Positions 1 to 12,099 of a DNA stretch of 64,000 nt are shown piece by piece. The position numbers and the translations under genes are program-made. Origin of the DNA: Brachionus manjavacas (lineage: Eukaryota; Rotifera; Eurotatoria; Ploima; Brachionidae). The notes under the pieces are model-generated. The model made no database searches. It had not been told where the DNA came from and saw only the letters and a list, made by a program, of their open reading frames with translations. How positions within the stretch are numbered: position 1 is the stretch's first letter; each line of letters opens with the position of its first letter. The stretch covers positions 2,542,001 to 2,606,000 of the forward strand of contig JAHQIY010000003.1 of the NCBI GenBank assembly GCA_019054805.1. The letters are read 5' to 3'.

Positions 1-1140
1 AATTTTCAAAAATTAAAATTAATTCATCGATTTCAAATAAATAAAACTTTATCTTTATTTATCTTTTTTTTTTTGAATTTTGAATGTAATTTTAGCTATT
101 TTTATTGCGATCTAAAAGAGCTTTTTAACAAAACACTTTACATAAAGTAAAATAGAATAATTATCAAAAATTGCGCATTAAAATTATTTAGAAAAAATTT
201 TAACTTTTAGAATTAATGAAAATTTTTGAAAATTTCTAAATATGCCAACACCATCAACTGTTGAATGCTTGAGTGCAATTTTAATAATTCTATAAGTGTT
301 TAAATGAAATTCTTTTTTTTTAAATCAATCAATTTAGTAATTGAAGTTATTTTGCTTTTAAAATAATTCTTTCTGATTTATTTACACTAAGGCACTTAAA
401 AAGAATCTTTAAAACTAAAACTAAAACTTTTTTAACTTCTTTTCAGCATATCATTTATATTAACACAAAAATGTGAAATTTTTATTTTTGGAAATTTTTT
501 TTTATTTCACTTGACCATAACTAACTAGATTTCTTATTCAATTGGATATTTTCATGGGAAATTTAATATTTTTTTCATGGTGAAAGTTTTCAATATCCTA
601 GATTAATTGAAAAAATAATTAAAATAATTAAATTTTTTTAGAAAAAAATAAATAATTAAAAAAGTATTTAATAATGTTCATTACTAATAAAACAAAAAAA
701 TTAAATTATATTAATAAACTTGGTGTGCTTTGAAAATTTTTTTGGTTTGCGGTAAAAAAAATGCAATGATTAGACAATCAATTAAGATTCCTATTAGGGT
801 TGCTAAAATTTGATCGAAATTTTCACGTTTCTTTTTTGAATTTTGTTAATAAAAGTTAGGTAAATTGAAAAAACTTGTCAATTTAAAAGCTTTCCTGACT
901 TTTGTAAAAAATTATCAGATCCTATTCCAAAATGGTTAACTAGATGTAGATTTTTTGCACAGTTTTTTAAATTTTAACTGCTCAATTAAATCACCATTAG
1001 TTATCTTTAGAAAAATATTTGGAGATATTTCTAATAATATGATTAATAATATGATTCTCTTTCAAGTCGATTCGATAAAAAGTATTTCAAAAAAAAATTC
1101 AAAAAAATTTCTTTTTATTTTAAAAAGAAGGCTTAGATTT
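1..1140. other. AT-rich gene-free stretch
   Basis: Very AT-rich sequence with many A and T runs. The short open frame near 955-1173 is low-complexity and has no recognisable domain. I see no gene, RNA or clear repeat here. Confidence 0.6.
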
Positions 1141-1149
1141 TTACAATGC

Positions 1150-1545
1150 AATCAGCAATCAATGCCTGCTTAGAAGCTGTTAGCATTGGGGACTTCAACT
1201 AATTATTTTGGCGGCGAGTTCTATAAGCTAGCGGTTCTGTTGAAAAAAAAGTTAGAGCCTCGAATTTTTTTGTGAAATTTGAACCAGAGACCTCTCGCCA
1301 TGGATTTTTGTGACACTAAAATTTTTGCTTTTTTCAACCAAGTCTTTTCCATGCATGAACTTCTAAAATTGAACAAAATCACCTCTTTTTCTTCTTTCCA
1401 CCACAATCTGCTTTCGCACGGATTGTTAGCAAACAAAATCATTTCGTCACTCTGCCCTGAACCCTTTCAACATTCTGACAGTCACACTAAAGAATTGAAG
1501 ACCAGACAGACACAGCAAATTCCAAGAGGACGTACTAAAGTTTAG
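1150..1545 (-). mobile_element. CR1-like LINE fragment (end of the reverse transcriptase ORF)
   Basis: Read on the minus strand, this stretch gives the typical tail of a CR1-type LINE ORF2 protein. First comes a block like LEFAVSVWSSIL, then NVERVQGRVTKMI, then after a frame change ERRKRGDFVQFYKFMHG. Families of this type have LEYAVPVWSP, ERVQRRATKMI and RRKRGDLIQ at these places. The piece is broken by frame changes and stops and lacks the catalytic part. It is a dead, 5'-truncated copy of the same general type as the piece at 21260-21627. Confidence 0.55.
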
Positions 1546-1699
1546 ACAGAGATCTAAATAACTTAAAATCAAAACGAGCAAGTCCTGATCTAACAAAATG
1601 TTGGTTTATTTTTTGATCTAGGTTTTCTTCCTCTTTTTTTATGAAGGCTCTAAATTTGTTGATTTTCTAATATTTCTATATCAACGCCATCTTGCTCAT

Positions 1700-1860
1700 T
1701 AGAATTTAATCTGTATCAATACTTTCTTCTTCAAATTCAAAGAAATGTGAATTATCTTGGTCATCATCATCTGCAAAATCCGAGGAAACTTCGGACCGTT
1801 GTTTCTAAAGCGCTTTACGGTTTTTAGCTGGTCTATCTTTTTTACTTTTAAAATCTAGAC
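1700..1860 (-). pseudogene. short acidic coding scrap, origin unknown
   Basis: On the minus strand this reads as a basic stretch (KSKKDRPAKNRK), one stop, then an acidic stretch (SSDFADDDDQDNSHFFEFEE). Base composition is less AT-rich than the surroundings, so it may be a transposon or gene remnant. I do not recognise the family. Confidence 0.2.
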
Positions 1861-2073
1861 ATATGTTTTTAAGAATTCTTTATCCGATTTATTTACTTTA
1901 ACCGCCCACACTCTTATTTTTATTGATGTACTTGAGTTGATTTGAAATGATTGATTTTTGATTGAATAAGTTTGTATCAAACAAGAATAATTTTTATCTT
2001 TTTTGGATCATTTAAGTGGCTTTCCCAATGCCAAGCTCAAGCACAAGATATTTTAACAAAAAAAAATTTTTTT

Positions 2074-4015
2074 AGAAGAGAAGGCTATTTTTTTAAAATA
2101 TCTTGTTAGTTATCTCTAAATGAAAATATTTTCCAAAACCCTTTTGTAACTACAAAATAATTGATATTGGGAGACATTTCTTTTAACACGGAATTCAATT
2201 TCAAATTAAACGATAAAATTTTTTTTTTTAAATCTTTAATTTTTACTTCTTTAAAATAATTTTTAAAAAAAAATTTTTTAGAAGAGAAGGCTATTTTTTT
2301 AAAATATCTTGTTAGTTATCTCTAAATGAAAATATTATCCAAAACCCTTTTGTAACTACAAAATAATTGATATTGGGAGACATTTCTTTTAACACGGAAT
2401 TCAATTTCAAATTAAACGATAAAATTTTTTTTTAAATCTTTAATTTTTACTTCTTTAAAATAATTTTTAAAAAAAAATTTTTTAGAAGAGAAGGCTATTT
2501 TTTAAAATATCTTGTTAGTTATCTCTAAATGAAAATATTATCCAAAACCCTTTTGTAACTACAAAATAATTGATATTGGGAGACATTTCTTTTAACACGG
2601 AATTCAATTTCAAATTAAACGATAAATTTTTTTTTTTAAATCATCAATTTTTACTTCTTTAAAATAATTTTTTAAAAAATTTTTTTAGAAGAGAAGGCTA
2701 TTTTTTTAAAATATCTTGTTAGTTATCTCTAAATGAAAATATTATCCAAAACCCTTTTGTAACTACAAAATAATTGATATTGGGAGACATTTCTTTTAAC
2801 ACGGAATTCAATTTCAAATTAAACGATAAAATTTTTTTTTTTAAATCTTTAATTTTTACTTCTTTAAAATAATTTTTTAAAAAATTTTTTTAGAAGAGAA
2901 GGCTATTTTTTTAAAATATCTTGTTAGTTATCTCTAAATGAAAATATTATCCAAAACCCTTTTGTAACTACAAAATAATTGATATTGGGAGACATTTCTT
3001 TTAACACGGAATTCAATTTCAAATTAAACGATAAAATTTTTTTTTTTAAATCTTTAATTTTTACTTCTTTAAAATAATTTTTAAAAAAAAATTTTTTAGA
3101 AGAGAAGGCTATTTTTTTAAAATATCTTGTTAGTTATCTCTAAATGAAAATATTATCCAAAACCCTTTTGTAACTACAAAATAATTGATATTGGGAGACA
3201 TTTCTTTTAACACGGAATTCAATTTCAAATTAAACGATAAAATTTTTTTTTTTAAATCTTTAATTTTTACTTCTTTAAAATAATTTTTAAAAAAAAATTT
3301 TTTAGAAGAGAAGGCTATTTTTTTAAAATATCTTGTTAGTTATCTCTAAATGAAAATATTATCCAAAACCCTTTTGTAACTACAAAATAATTGATATTGG
3401 GAGACATTTCTTTTAACACGGAATTCAATTTCAAATTAAACGATAAAATTTTTTTTTTTAAATCTTTAATTTTTACTTCTTTAAAATAATTTTTAAAAAA
3501 AAATTTTTTAGAAGAGAAGGCTATTTTTTTAAAATATCTTGTTAGTTATCTCTAAATGAAAATATTATCCAAAACCCTTTTGTAACTACTAATTGATATT
3601 GGGAGACATTTCTTTTAACACGGAATTCAATTTCAAATTAAACGATAAATTTTTTTTTTTAAATCTTTAATTTTTACTTCTTTAAAATAATTTTTAAAAA
3701 AAAATTTTTTAGAAGAGAAGGCTATTTTTTTAAAATATCTTGTTAGTTATCTCTAAATGAAAATATTATCCAAAACCCTTTTGTAACTACAAAATAATTG
3801 ATATTGGGAGACATTTCTTTTAACACGGAATTCAATTTCAAATTAAACGATAAAATTTTTTTTTTTAAATCTTTAATTTTTACTTCTTTAAAATAATTTT
3901 TAAAAAAAAATTTTTTAGAAGAGAAGGCTATTTATTTAGATATCTTGTTTGTTTTCTCTAAATTTTTAAAAACTTGTGCGAGACCTTTTTTTTATGCAAA
4001 ACAATTGATCAAACC
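2074..4015. repeat. Tandem array of ~205-bp monomers (about 10 copies)
   Basis: The phrase agaagagaaggctat recurs at 2074, 2280, 2484, 2687, 2892, 3098, 3304, 3510, 3711 and 3917, so the period is 201-206 bp. Inner copies differ mainly in the length of A or T runs and in one 5-bp loss (the 3510 copy). The last copy, from 3917, is clearly diverged and runs into the leader of the gene starting at 4044. This suggests that the array grew from sequence native to that flank. It is too long in period and too AT-rich for a CRISPR array, and it codes for nothing. Confidence 0.95.
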
Positions 4016-4043
4016 TGTAAAAAAGAGGGAATAGAAAAAAAAA

Positions 4044-7000
4044 ATGGAAAAAGCCCACGACATTTCCCTAGACGAACCTTGTGTTGCGCACCAAGCCATA
4101 TTGTTCATGTTGGACGTATTGATGCGAGACACCAAGCAAACACTGACTCTGGAAGAGTTGTACGACAGCTTTGGCGACAAGTCATTCACGCCTCAGATGC
4201 TGCGCGCCGTCGGCGGAAACGAGCAAGGCCTGAAGCAATTTTTGTCAAGATATCCGTCACTGTTCACAGTGAGCGGAGATTTGATCTCTGCGAACAGCGG
4301 CGGCAGCCAATTGCCGCGTTTGTCCGGCACCCCGGAACGCTACTTGAGAAAAAAAACCAAGACAGGCTCGGACCCCAACGACTCGAGCTCGTCAGGCGAC
4401 ATAAACTCTTCGTCATCGAGCTCCTCGTCGACGCCCAATGGTCAAGTCGAAGTGCAAGAAAGCTCCAAGACAATGAAGGAAATTGAGCAAGAGGCGATCG
4501 CCTTTTTCCGCAAGCAGATGAACAAACGCGAAGAAGACTGGCTGCCGATAGTGAGTGTGGCCGGCCACGCGTCCCAGTCATCTGGAGACATCCGCAAGTT
4601 TGTCGGTCCCCAGAACGAGTTCAAGCAATTTCTGCTCAAGTATCCGCACGTGTTTGTGGTGCGCGAGGACTATTGCGGCCTAAAGGGAAGAGCGGACGTG
4701 TCCAGTGCTCCATTTCCGCCGCCCTCTCCGCCACCAAAGCGGCGCCTGCCCACCTCAGTGGCTCTCAACAGCGGCGTGCTCACCAGGACCCATTCATTCA
4801 AGCAGACCAACCGCTACAGCGCATGCGTCCTGCCCACTACGCCCACAGGCCTTGCCTCGTCACTCATCAACTCATCGTCTACAATACTCAGCACAGCTGG
4901 CATGGCACCACCTCTCATCACTGCCAGTCAATCTATGAACGTGACCAGCCAAAAGCCCAGGCTCACACCGGTCGATGTCAAAGCAGTTCACTATGTGATG
5001 AGAATACTCCACAAAAATGGCCGAATGCTTTTACAGACCATACCGGGGCTGATATCGCGCGCGCCCGAACAAGTCAGCAACACTGTCGGCTTTACACGAG
5101 AGGATTTGATCCAGTTTTTCAAGCGACACTCGGCTATCTTTCAATTGCATCCGGACGGATGTGTGAGTGTCAAACAAGACGCTGTCAAGGCCTTAATACT
5201 CAAAGATGCCACAGGCACAAATGCCAGTGCGCCGGTGCCCAGTGCAAATGGTGCATTTGTTGGCCAAGAAAATCAAGGTTAGTTTATTTTTTTTTTTTTA
5301 AGTATTTTATTTTTCAAAATATAATTTTAAAAAATTAATTAAAAATTAAAACTAAAAATTTAAAATTTAATTTTAAAAAATTTTTAATAAAAAAAAAGGA
5401 AGATACTACGCAATGATAAGATATTTTTTCGTAGCAATGTCTTGTGGAAGATAATTACCTGAAAAATAATAATTAAGCTAGAAATTTGCATGAAAAATTT
5501 TATTTGAAATGAAAATAATAATTAGAAAAAAGTTAAAATTTAAAATTTAATTTTTGATAAATTTTATTTAATTATTCAATGGAACATAACTCTTCGTAAA
5601 AATTAAATGAAATTTAAAGTGCAATCGTTACCAGAAAAATATCATTTTGTCTTTTTGGCAGGGAGAGAAACTATCAATTAATTTAGAGAAATGTCAATTA
5701 GTTTTTTTTTGTCAATTATATTTTCGTCAATACTTGCTAGTCAATAATACTAAATATTTGAACTTAAAATAAATAATTGGATAGCTGGATAGCTGTTTAA
5801 AACAGAAATAATTAATTAATTTTTTTTAGCGCAAAACATTATCTACATAAACTTTATTATTATTATACTGTATGTAAAACCAGACAGCTACCATAGCGAG
5901 GCTATGTCTAGCCTTGCTCCGCAGTTATCCTGCTGTAGCTTATATTATTATTATTATTAATTGTGAATTAAATTTAATTTTTGCCAATTAAAGCTATTAA
6001 TAAGGATTTTGTCATTAAAAAATACATTTGCCAATAAAAATAATAAATGGCAATTACTTATTTAATAATTGTCTTCCTATTTTGAGACTACATGGATAAG
6101 TTCTTCGGTGAATGGTTGGTTTGATGGTCCATCGTGGTTTAACCATCACACGTTGAAGCATATTATAGGAATTGCATATCGAGAAAGTTAACTTACAGAA
6201 TTTCCAAAAAAAGCCGACCACGTATTATGTCAATATTGAACAATAATAATAATATAAATAATAATAATATATATAAGCTACAGAAAGACTAGCTTGCGGA
6301 GATGACCTACTAGGAGGTCACCTATGGTAGCTCCTTGCACATAACACATAGAAAGTACTGAAAAAAGAAATCCTGTTTAAAATTTTTAGGTCAAAGTAAG
6401 AGTTAAGATTCTCGATAGAAAAAGCTGTAAGAGAAAAATTTTATAAATAACTGTTCAACTTCAGGATTGTTGACTAGACCGGAATGCATCGTATCCATTC
6501 TTGAACTTGTTGACGGAGTCGGCGTCATCAATAAGAAGCTAAAACCTTTCCATGTTTAAAACCTTTTTATATTTTCTTTCATATTACATTGACAAATATT
6601 TCTCTTTTAATTAACAAAATATAATTTTGTCTTTTTTTTTTATTTCTTAATAATGAAAATTATATGTTCTAAAACGATTATCTCTCCGCATTGAATTTTT
6701 GGAATTTATAAAAAAAAATTTTTTTAGATAAAGAATTTTTTGATCGAAGCCACTAAGTTATAAAAAGATTCCTTTAATTTTTGAGTTAATTTCCCGGTTT
6801 TTGGGTCATGTCGACTTTGGGATCAATAAATGATCACAAAAACAAAATTTTCTCTTTAAGCGATTTTATATTTTCAAATTTTTTTAAATGTGTTAAGTTC
6901 CAGATTTGTTCAGGATTTTGTCTAGTTTATTTTTAAAAAATAAAGTACTTTTTTTGGCTTTTTTTCAACAATAAAAACTTGCATACCCTTTTGTTAAGTC

Positions 7001-8759
7001 TTAAGGTTTTTTGTAAATAATTTTTGTCAAAAAGGTAATTCATTTTATTTTGTAAAATCTTAGCAATTGGCGAATTTCATTTAATTAAAAATTTGGATAC
7101 TTTTTGAATTTGTGGTATCGATTGTAATCCGATTTTTATGATGAGTTTGAAAAAATATTGTAATAATAATAAATATGATTATTAATCATCCTTGAGCGGA
7201 GCACAACTTACGGCTAAATAAAATGTAAAATCTTTTCCTATCACAAAAAAATTTCCAGATTGTTTTAAATAAGCCGCTTAATTTTTTCTAGTCAAAGTTT
7301 CAAATTAGAATTTCTAATCGTAAACCCTTCTTTTCTTTTAAGCCTGTTTTTTCTTTTTTTGTTTATTAAAAATTTAGGACATTGTCATTTTGGATAATAA
7401 AGTAAAAATCTTTTTTAACTTGAAAATTTTTTAATTTTATTTTTGGCCTGTGATTTTTTGAGTTTTGTAAGAAACCTGACTATACATGGACTGGTATAAA
7501 ATAACTTAATTTTCATAAAATTAAATAAAAAATATGGAAATAGAACCAAAATTAAAAAATAATTTTTTTAGGATTTTTTTAATTTCTAAATTTGAATTTA
7601 AGTGTAAAAAATTTTAATAAATTAAAAAAATACTTTAACTACAATTTAATAATAAAAAAAATAAATAAATAGTGACGATGAATAGTGTAAATTCATTCTT
7701 CATTAATTTTCGAATTTTCTTTCTTTAAACTTCAAACCCTAATAATATTTTAATAAAAAATTAAAAATTTATTTATTTTTTTAATTTAAAAATTTTTTTT
7801 TTTCTCCAGGTATCATCACAAATAGCGGAGTTATTTTGCGTATATTTCCCAAATATGGCATACTCAACATGGAAAACAACGAGCAAGTATTTTTTGACAT
7901 TCAGAGCTGTCAATTCGAAACATTTTCTGACTTGACGACCATTTTGCACACCGGCGACCGCTTGTGCTTCAACGCCATGATCGGACCCAGAGACGGCAGC
8001 ACCAAGTGGCGCTCAATAAAGACATGGATCAAAATGAAGCCTCAACAGTCGAACAGTTCGACGAACATGATGACCATCTTGGACAACATGTCGTCGCACT
8101 CTGACGCAGACAAATCGGACGACTCGTCCACATCCTCTTCTCATGGTGGCTATCCACGCAATCTTGTAAACACCCAACTGCCCTTTAACACGTTCACTCC
8201 AGGTCAAATGTTTCAGCCGACCGGCTTCTACTTGTCAAGTCAACAGAACAATGTTCAATCTCCACCACCCACATCTAACTCGCCAGTTCAAAATGTGTCC
8301 ACTCCAATCGAAGAGACAAACATAAATGGCATGCTGAACAGTGGCCCGAACAGCAATGGTTCTAGTTTGTTGAACAGTGTGAACATTGGAAGTGGGGATT
8401 TCAACCAATACCAGTTGGATGGCGAGTTTCAGCCATCGGGACATAACGGTGCTAATTCAGAGGAGAACTCGGTTCTAAACGAGTCGTTGAATTCGTCTTT
8501 AGTCCAGTCGGCAAGTGCCAGCAACCTAATGCAGCTGAGCAAAGCCGATGCCATATCCACATCAAAGAGTATTAACTCGTTCTCGAATGTACAAGAAAAT
8601 GCCGAGAGCAAAACAACCAAGTTTATGAAACAATCGCCTGATAACATATCTCAAAAGGAGTCCTCTAAGCAAAATAGTTCAGGTGCTCAAATGGTTAGTA
8701 TCGGATGCCAGACAATATCCACAGGTGATGTCACGGTTACCAATGTTTATATTGAATAA
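4044..8759 (+). CDS. Egalitarian-like protein, two exons (727 aa)
   Basis: Exon 1 is 4044-5277 and exon 2 is 7810-8759. The donor is AAG|GTTAGT and the acceptor TTTCTCCAG|G. They share a split Gly codon (residue 412) and the joined frame runs to TAA. Residues 12-85, 145-215 and 308-380 are three related helical repeats, each ending in a phrase such as GLKQFLSRYPSLFTVSGD, FKQFLLKYPHVFVV or LIQFFKRHSAIFQL. Repeats 1 and 2 resemble the N-terminal region of Drosophila Egalitarian, the Bicaudal-D cargo adaptor in mRNA transport. Ser-rich and Pro-rich linkers lie between them. Residues 412-495, with VFFDIQSC, GDRLCFNAMIG and TKWRS, look like a small beta-barrel nucleic-acid-binding fold (inference). 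The rest is Asn/Ser/Gln-rich. There is no 3'-5' exonuclease domain, unlike fly Egalitarian. An RNA-binding or transport role is possible. The start is the first ATG of the open frame, after an A-rich leader. The splice reading is solid; the family name is tentative. Confidence 0.75.
5871..5957 (+). mobile_element. LINE-A-type 3' tail with (ATT)n end
   Basis: About 85 bp match the 3' end of LINE-A at 29660-29752. Both have aaccagacagc, then a GC-richer hairpin-like stretch around ccttgctccgcag, then cctgctgtagctta and ATT repeats. It is a strongly 5'-truncated LINE insertion or a SINE that borrows the LINE tail. Confidence 0.75.
6240..6545 (-). mobile_element. Truncated LINE 3' end, minus orientation
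   Basis: On the minus strand this ends in ctgtagcttatat followed by AT-rich ATT repeats, the same kind of tail as at 5871-5957, but with a different body containing aggtgacctcctagtaggtc. Upstream (6370-6545) there is a degraded coding stretch that reads DDADSVNKFKNGYDAF in one frame. It is a short dead LINE copy inside the intron. Confidence 0.5.
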
Positions 8760-8772
8760 CTTTTTTTCTTTC

Positions 8773-8778
8773 AATAAA
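8773..8778 (+). terminator. Poly(A) signal of the Egalitarian-like gene
   Basis: AATAAA lies 14 bp after the TAA stop at 8757-8759, a plausible polyadenylation signal with a very short 3' UTR. Confidence 0.6.
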
Positions 8779-8799
8779 AAATCTATCTCTTTATTTTCC

Positions 8800-10120
8800 G
8801 CTATTCTAAATGTTCGAAAATGAATATGAATTCTTTTTTTTTCGTTTTATTAACATAGATAAAGCCTAATCCAACTAAATCTATGAATGGTGATTTTTCC
8901 ATCAGTTTCTTTTTTAAATAAAGCAGTCTTTAAGTCAGTTTGTTAGATGTTACCCCAGAAAAAATAGAAGATTTCAAGGCCTATACAATAATTTGGTTTA
9001 CAATGTGCTTAGGGTGGTTTTGATAAAAAAAGTTTTAAATTTTTTATTTTTTATTTATCTGATTTTTTTTTCTGAAGAGATTTTAATATTTTTTTAAAAT
9101 GATGCAAATTTTTTTTGAATTCAAATAAAAGATTTTTTAGCTATTTTATTTTTTATTTTTTGAACTTTTTTAAATTTTATTGCTTTGAAATTTTGAATTT
9201 ACAAACAAAAACAAAATAAATTAAAAATTGAAGGAGCAAATACGAGACCTAAGCGAAGCTTTTCTCGCTGCAATTAAAATTTTTGAAAACTGCCTAAAAA
9301 GCAAAGAAAAATTTTGAAACTTCTTCTATTGAAATTTTAAGAAAAATAGCGCTCTTACACCATCCGCAGTAAATAATTTGGTAAGTTGTTTTATCCAAAA
9401 ATAGAATCCAAAAAATTAATACTATTACTATTGCGATTGACGACACGAACAAAAATAAAGCTTTTAAAAACGCTCTTGCATTAGTTCTTAAAAGTAACTT
9501 TTATGTCCCTAGCTCACTACTTTTAGACTGAGAGATAAAAACCAAAGAATAAAATTCTTAAAGAGATAATACTTTTGGTTACAAATTATTTTCGTACTTG
9601 AAAAAATTATATAATTGCATTTTTCTGCTGCCATACTTAAGCGCCACAGTAGAGGCACTGTTCTATGTTCCTTATATAACCATTTATCATTTTTTAAATG
9701 TTATTGTACTTATTAAAGATAAAATAAGACACTAGATCGTCCGCAAAGTAGCGAATAACTTTTGCTTTTATTATATTTAGTTGGTATGTCATTTATATAA
9801 ATCGAAAATTTATGCTTTTTTATCTTTTTTATCTGTTCACTCATTTTAAAAATTTACTTATTAGTATTAAAAATCACTAAATATTCACCATTTATATAAA
9901 AAAAATAACTTAAATTAGAATAAAACTCATCAATTTTCTTTAATTTACATTTGCTACAAAATTTATTTTTTTGCTACTAAATAATTAAATTTATCTTTTT
10001 TTATTTAGATACTTTTTAATTTTTAATTGGCAATCGTTATAATTAAAATAGCTACGATGTTAAATATAGGATACTAGAAAACCCCCTTAATTTACGGATT
10101 ATTATTTTATTAAAAAAAAC
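8800..10120. other. AT-rich intergenic stretch
   Basis: No open frame with recognisable content, no clear repeat and no RNA gene seen. A slightly less AT-rich patch near 9235-9370 has no recognisable content. Confidence 0.5.
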
Positions 10121-10124
10121 ATTT

Positions 10125-10180
10125 TTTAATATTATTATTATTATTTATTTCTATGAACGCCTTTAAGGCGATGTAAAAAA
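10125..10180 (-). mobile_element. LINE/SINE 3' tail with (AAT)n end
   Basis: On the minus strand this reads cgccttaaaggcg (a perfect small hairpin), then ttcatagaaataa, then AAT repeats. A hairpin followed by a trinucleotide repeat is the tail style of CR1-type LINEs. No coding part is attached. Confidence 0.45.
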
Positions 10181-10379
10181 ATTAAAAAGTTAAAATAAGT
10201 TTAAAAATACAAATAAGACAAAAATAAGGGTTTGAGTAAGAATCTGAAAAAAAATCCAAATTTAATATGTTAAATTTTTTAATTTTAATAATTATTATTC
10301 ATTTTGTGTTCTATTTTAATATTTCTATTGAATAAATGGAATTTTTGGGATTTCAACAGATTTATCTTTTAAGTTTCCT

Positions 10380-11660
10380 CTTACGATTTCTGCTGAATAT
10401 GATGTTTAAAAATGTTTTTTACTATTAATCCTGTTCCATTACAAAAAATGGACAAGACACTAATTAATTCTTCTAGATAAGTTAGTTCATTTCTAGTAAT
10501 ATCTTGCACAAGGTTCAGAATCTTAGTTTCACCTTTTTGCTGCTCTTCGAGCAATTCTTACAGCTGAGTGGAATGATTTAGCGGGCAGACAATACTTCTA
10601 CATTTTAAAAGAATTTTACTCTCTGTATAATTAGTGATATCGGTTTGAATTAGCTCATTTTCTTCATTAAATTTAGCTAGATCTTCACATTTCTTGATAG
10701 ATTTTTTACTATCAACTTTAAGACATGACCTATGCACTTAATTGGCTCATGATTTAGATCCATATCTAAAACTGCTCTTCGAATGTTCGAAGCACTATCG
10801 GAGACAATAGAAACAATATTACCTTTCAAATTAAATTTATCCAAGACATCAATAAAAGAAGATTCTAAATTTTCTGTAGTATGACCACCAACTAAGTTAC
10901 TAAAGTTTAAGCAATGTGTTTTAAGCTTAAAGTTATCAAAAAAATGACAAGTTAAGCTAAAAAGCTATAGTTTTGGCAAGATCTCCAGCTATCTGTAGTA
11001 AGGCTTAAAAAATCAACTGAATTAAGTTTGGTTAAGAGTTCTTGTTTTTTTCTTAGATTAAATTTCATCCAAAATGGATTTTAATTTTTCTCTTGACGGT
11101 AATTTATAGTCCTTATTCGATAATAAAATAAATTCCTTGAAATGTGAATTTTCTTCAATTGAAAAAAGTAAAAAACAAAAAATTAAAAAAAACAAAAAGC
11201 CTCTATCTGTTTTTTCTTGTTCTATATTAAATGATGAGTAAATTTTTCTTTGTTTTTTTTGCATTTTTATCCAGTGTTTTTCCTCTAAATGATTGGCTTT
11301 AACGAAGTCTTTTGATAATATTTTAGAATGTTATCTTTTTAGCATTCTTTACATTGCAACATTTGGACAACAACATTATCTTTTTGAAGTATGCCAACTT
11401 TCTCGAAGAAAATCTTATCACGCCCTTGAAAATTCGGATCCCTCGAAGATGTTTCCTCAACATGAAAATTTTCGTTTGAAATTGCATTTGGTTGAGTCGA
11501 TTGAACATCTGATGCTTGTGTTTGTAAATTTGAGCCGTTGTAATTATCTTGAAGAAATTCATCCATTCAAGAGTTTTCTCCTAAGATCGATGCAACGCTT
11601 GTTCTGGTTCAGTTTAATTTTTTATTGTATTTTTGGTAAAACTTTGAGATTTCAATTTGG
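10380..11660 (-). mobile_element. Dead hAT-family DNA transposon (transposase pseudogene)
   Basis: Conceptual minus-strand reading gives hAT transposase landmarks in the right order. Near 11320-11400 is a BED-finger-like CKEC region. Near 11000 is LSLTTDSWRSCQNYS, the catalytic-core TTDxWTS motif. Near 10900 comes a block like THCLNFSNLVGGHTTENL. Near 10800 is NIVSIVSDSASNIRRAV followed by IKCIGHVLK, matching the family's VTDNAxNM and PCFAHxLNL blocks. Many frame changes and stops break it. The C-terminal dimerisation block is weak and no terminal repeats were found. A separate hAT lies at 21628-23010. Confidence 0.7.
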
Positions 11661-12099
11661 AAATTAATTGATTGTTTTTTATTTAAAATAAACAATTCTT
11701 TATTTAGACATTTATAATTTTTTTGAATGAAAAATTTTTTAAGGAGGATAGGTAACTAAACCAGATTTTATCAAGTAAAGCCTAAAAGAATCATTAACGG
11801 AAGTTCTAGTTTTTATCTTTCTATATTCTATTGGTTGATTGATAGGATAAGAATTTCAATTATTTACTTGTTTACTCTTTAATATTTAATCAATAAAATC
11901 AATGATTCAATAAATCTTTTATTGAAAATTTTATCATATTTAATTTATATGAGTACTTCCAACCAAAAAAACGATCTTGACTTGTTATGATATTTCAAAA
12001 CTTTCTTTTTATATTGAGTTTTTAGTGCAATATTTAAAAAAATTGGAATAGTAGTTATAATATTTTTGACTGGATAAAAAAATTTCTTTTTTAATTATA

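Larger units (their letters stand above)
5278..7809 (+). other. Intron of the Egalitarian-like gene
   Basis: This 2532-bp intron has GT at 5278 and AG at 7808-7809 after a T-rich tract. It is far longer than the two ~50-bp introns of the protease gene. It contains two LINE tails in opposite orientation (5871-5957 and 6240-6545). The rest is AT-rich and appears empty. Confidence 0.8.

Noticed and set aside
1279-1545. 88-codon plus-strand frame near the left end
   Set aside because: The minus strand here reads as a CR1-like LINE tail, so this frame is antisense noise.
2074-4015. CRISPR array
   Set aside because: The whole 205-bp monomer is conserved, with no alternation of repeats and variable spacers, and the sequence is eukaryotic.
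3974-5338. Other open frames overlapping exon 1 of the Egalitarian-like gene
   Set aside because: They are shadows. The frame from 4044 has the repeat motifs, sensible composition and a clean splice join to exon 2.
11293-11667. 124-codon plus-strand frame
   Set aside because: It is antisense to the BED-finger end of the hAT transposase remnant.
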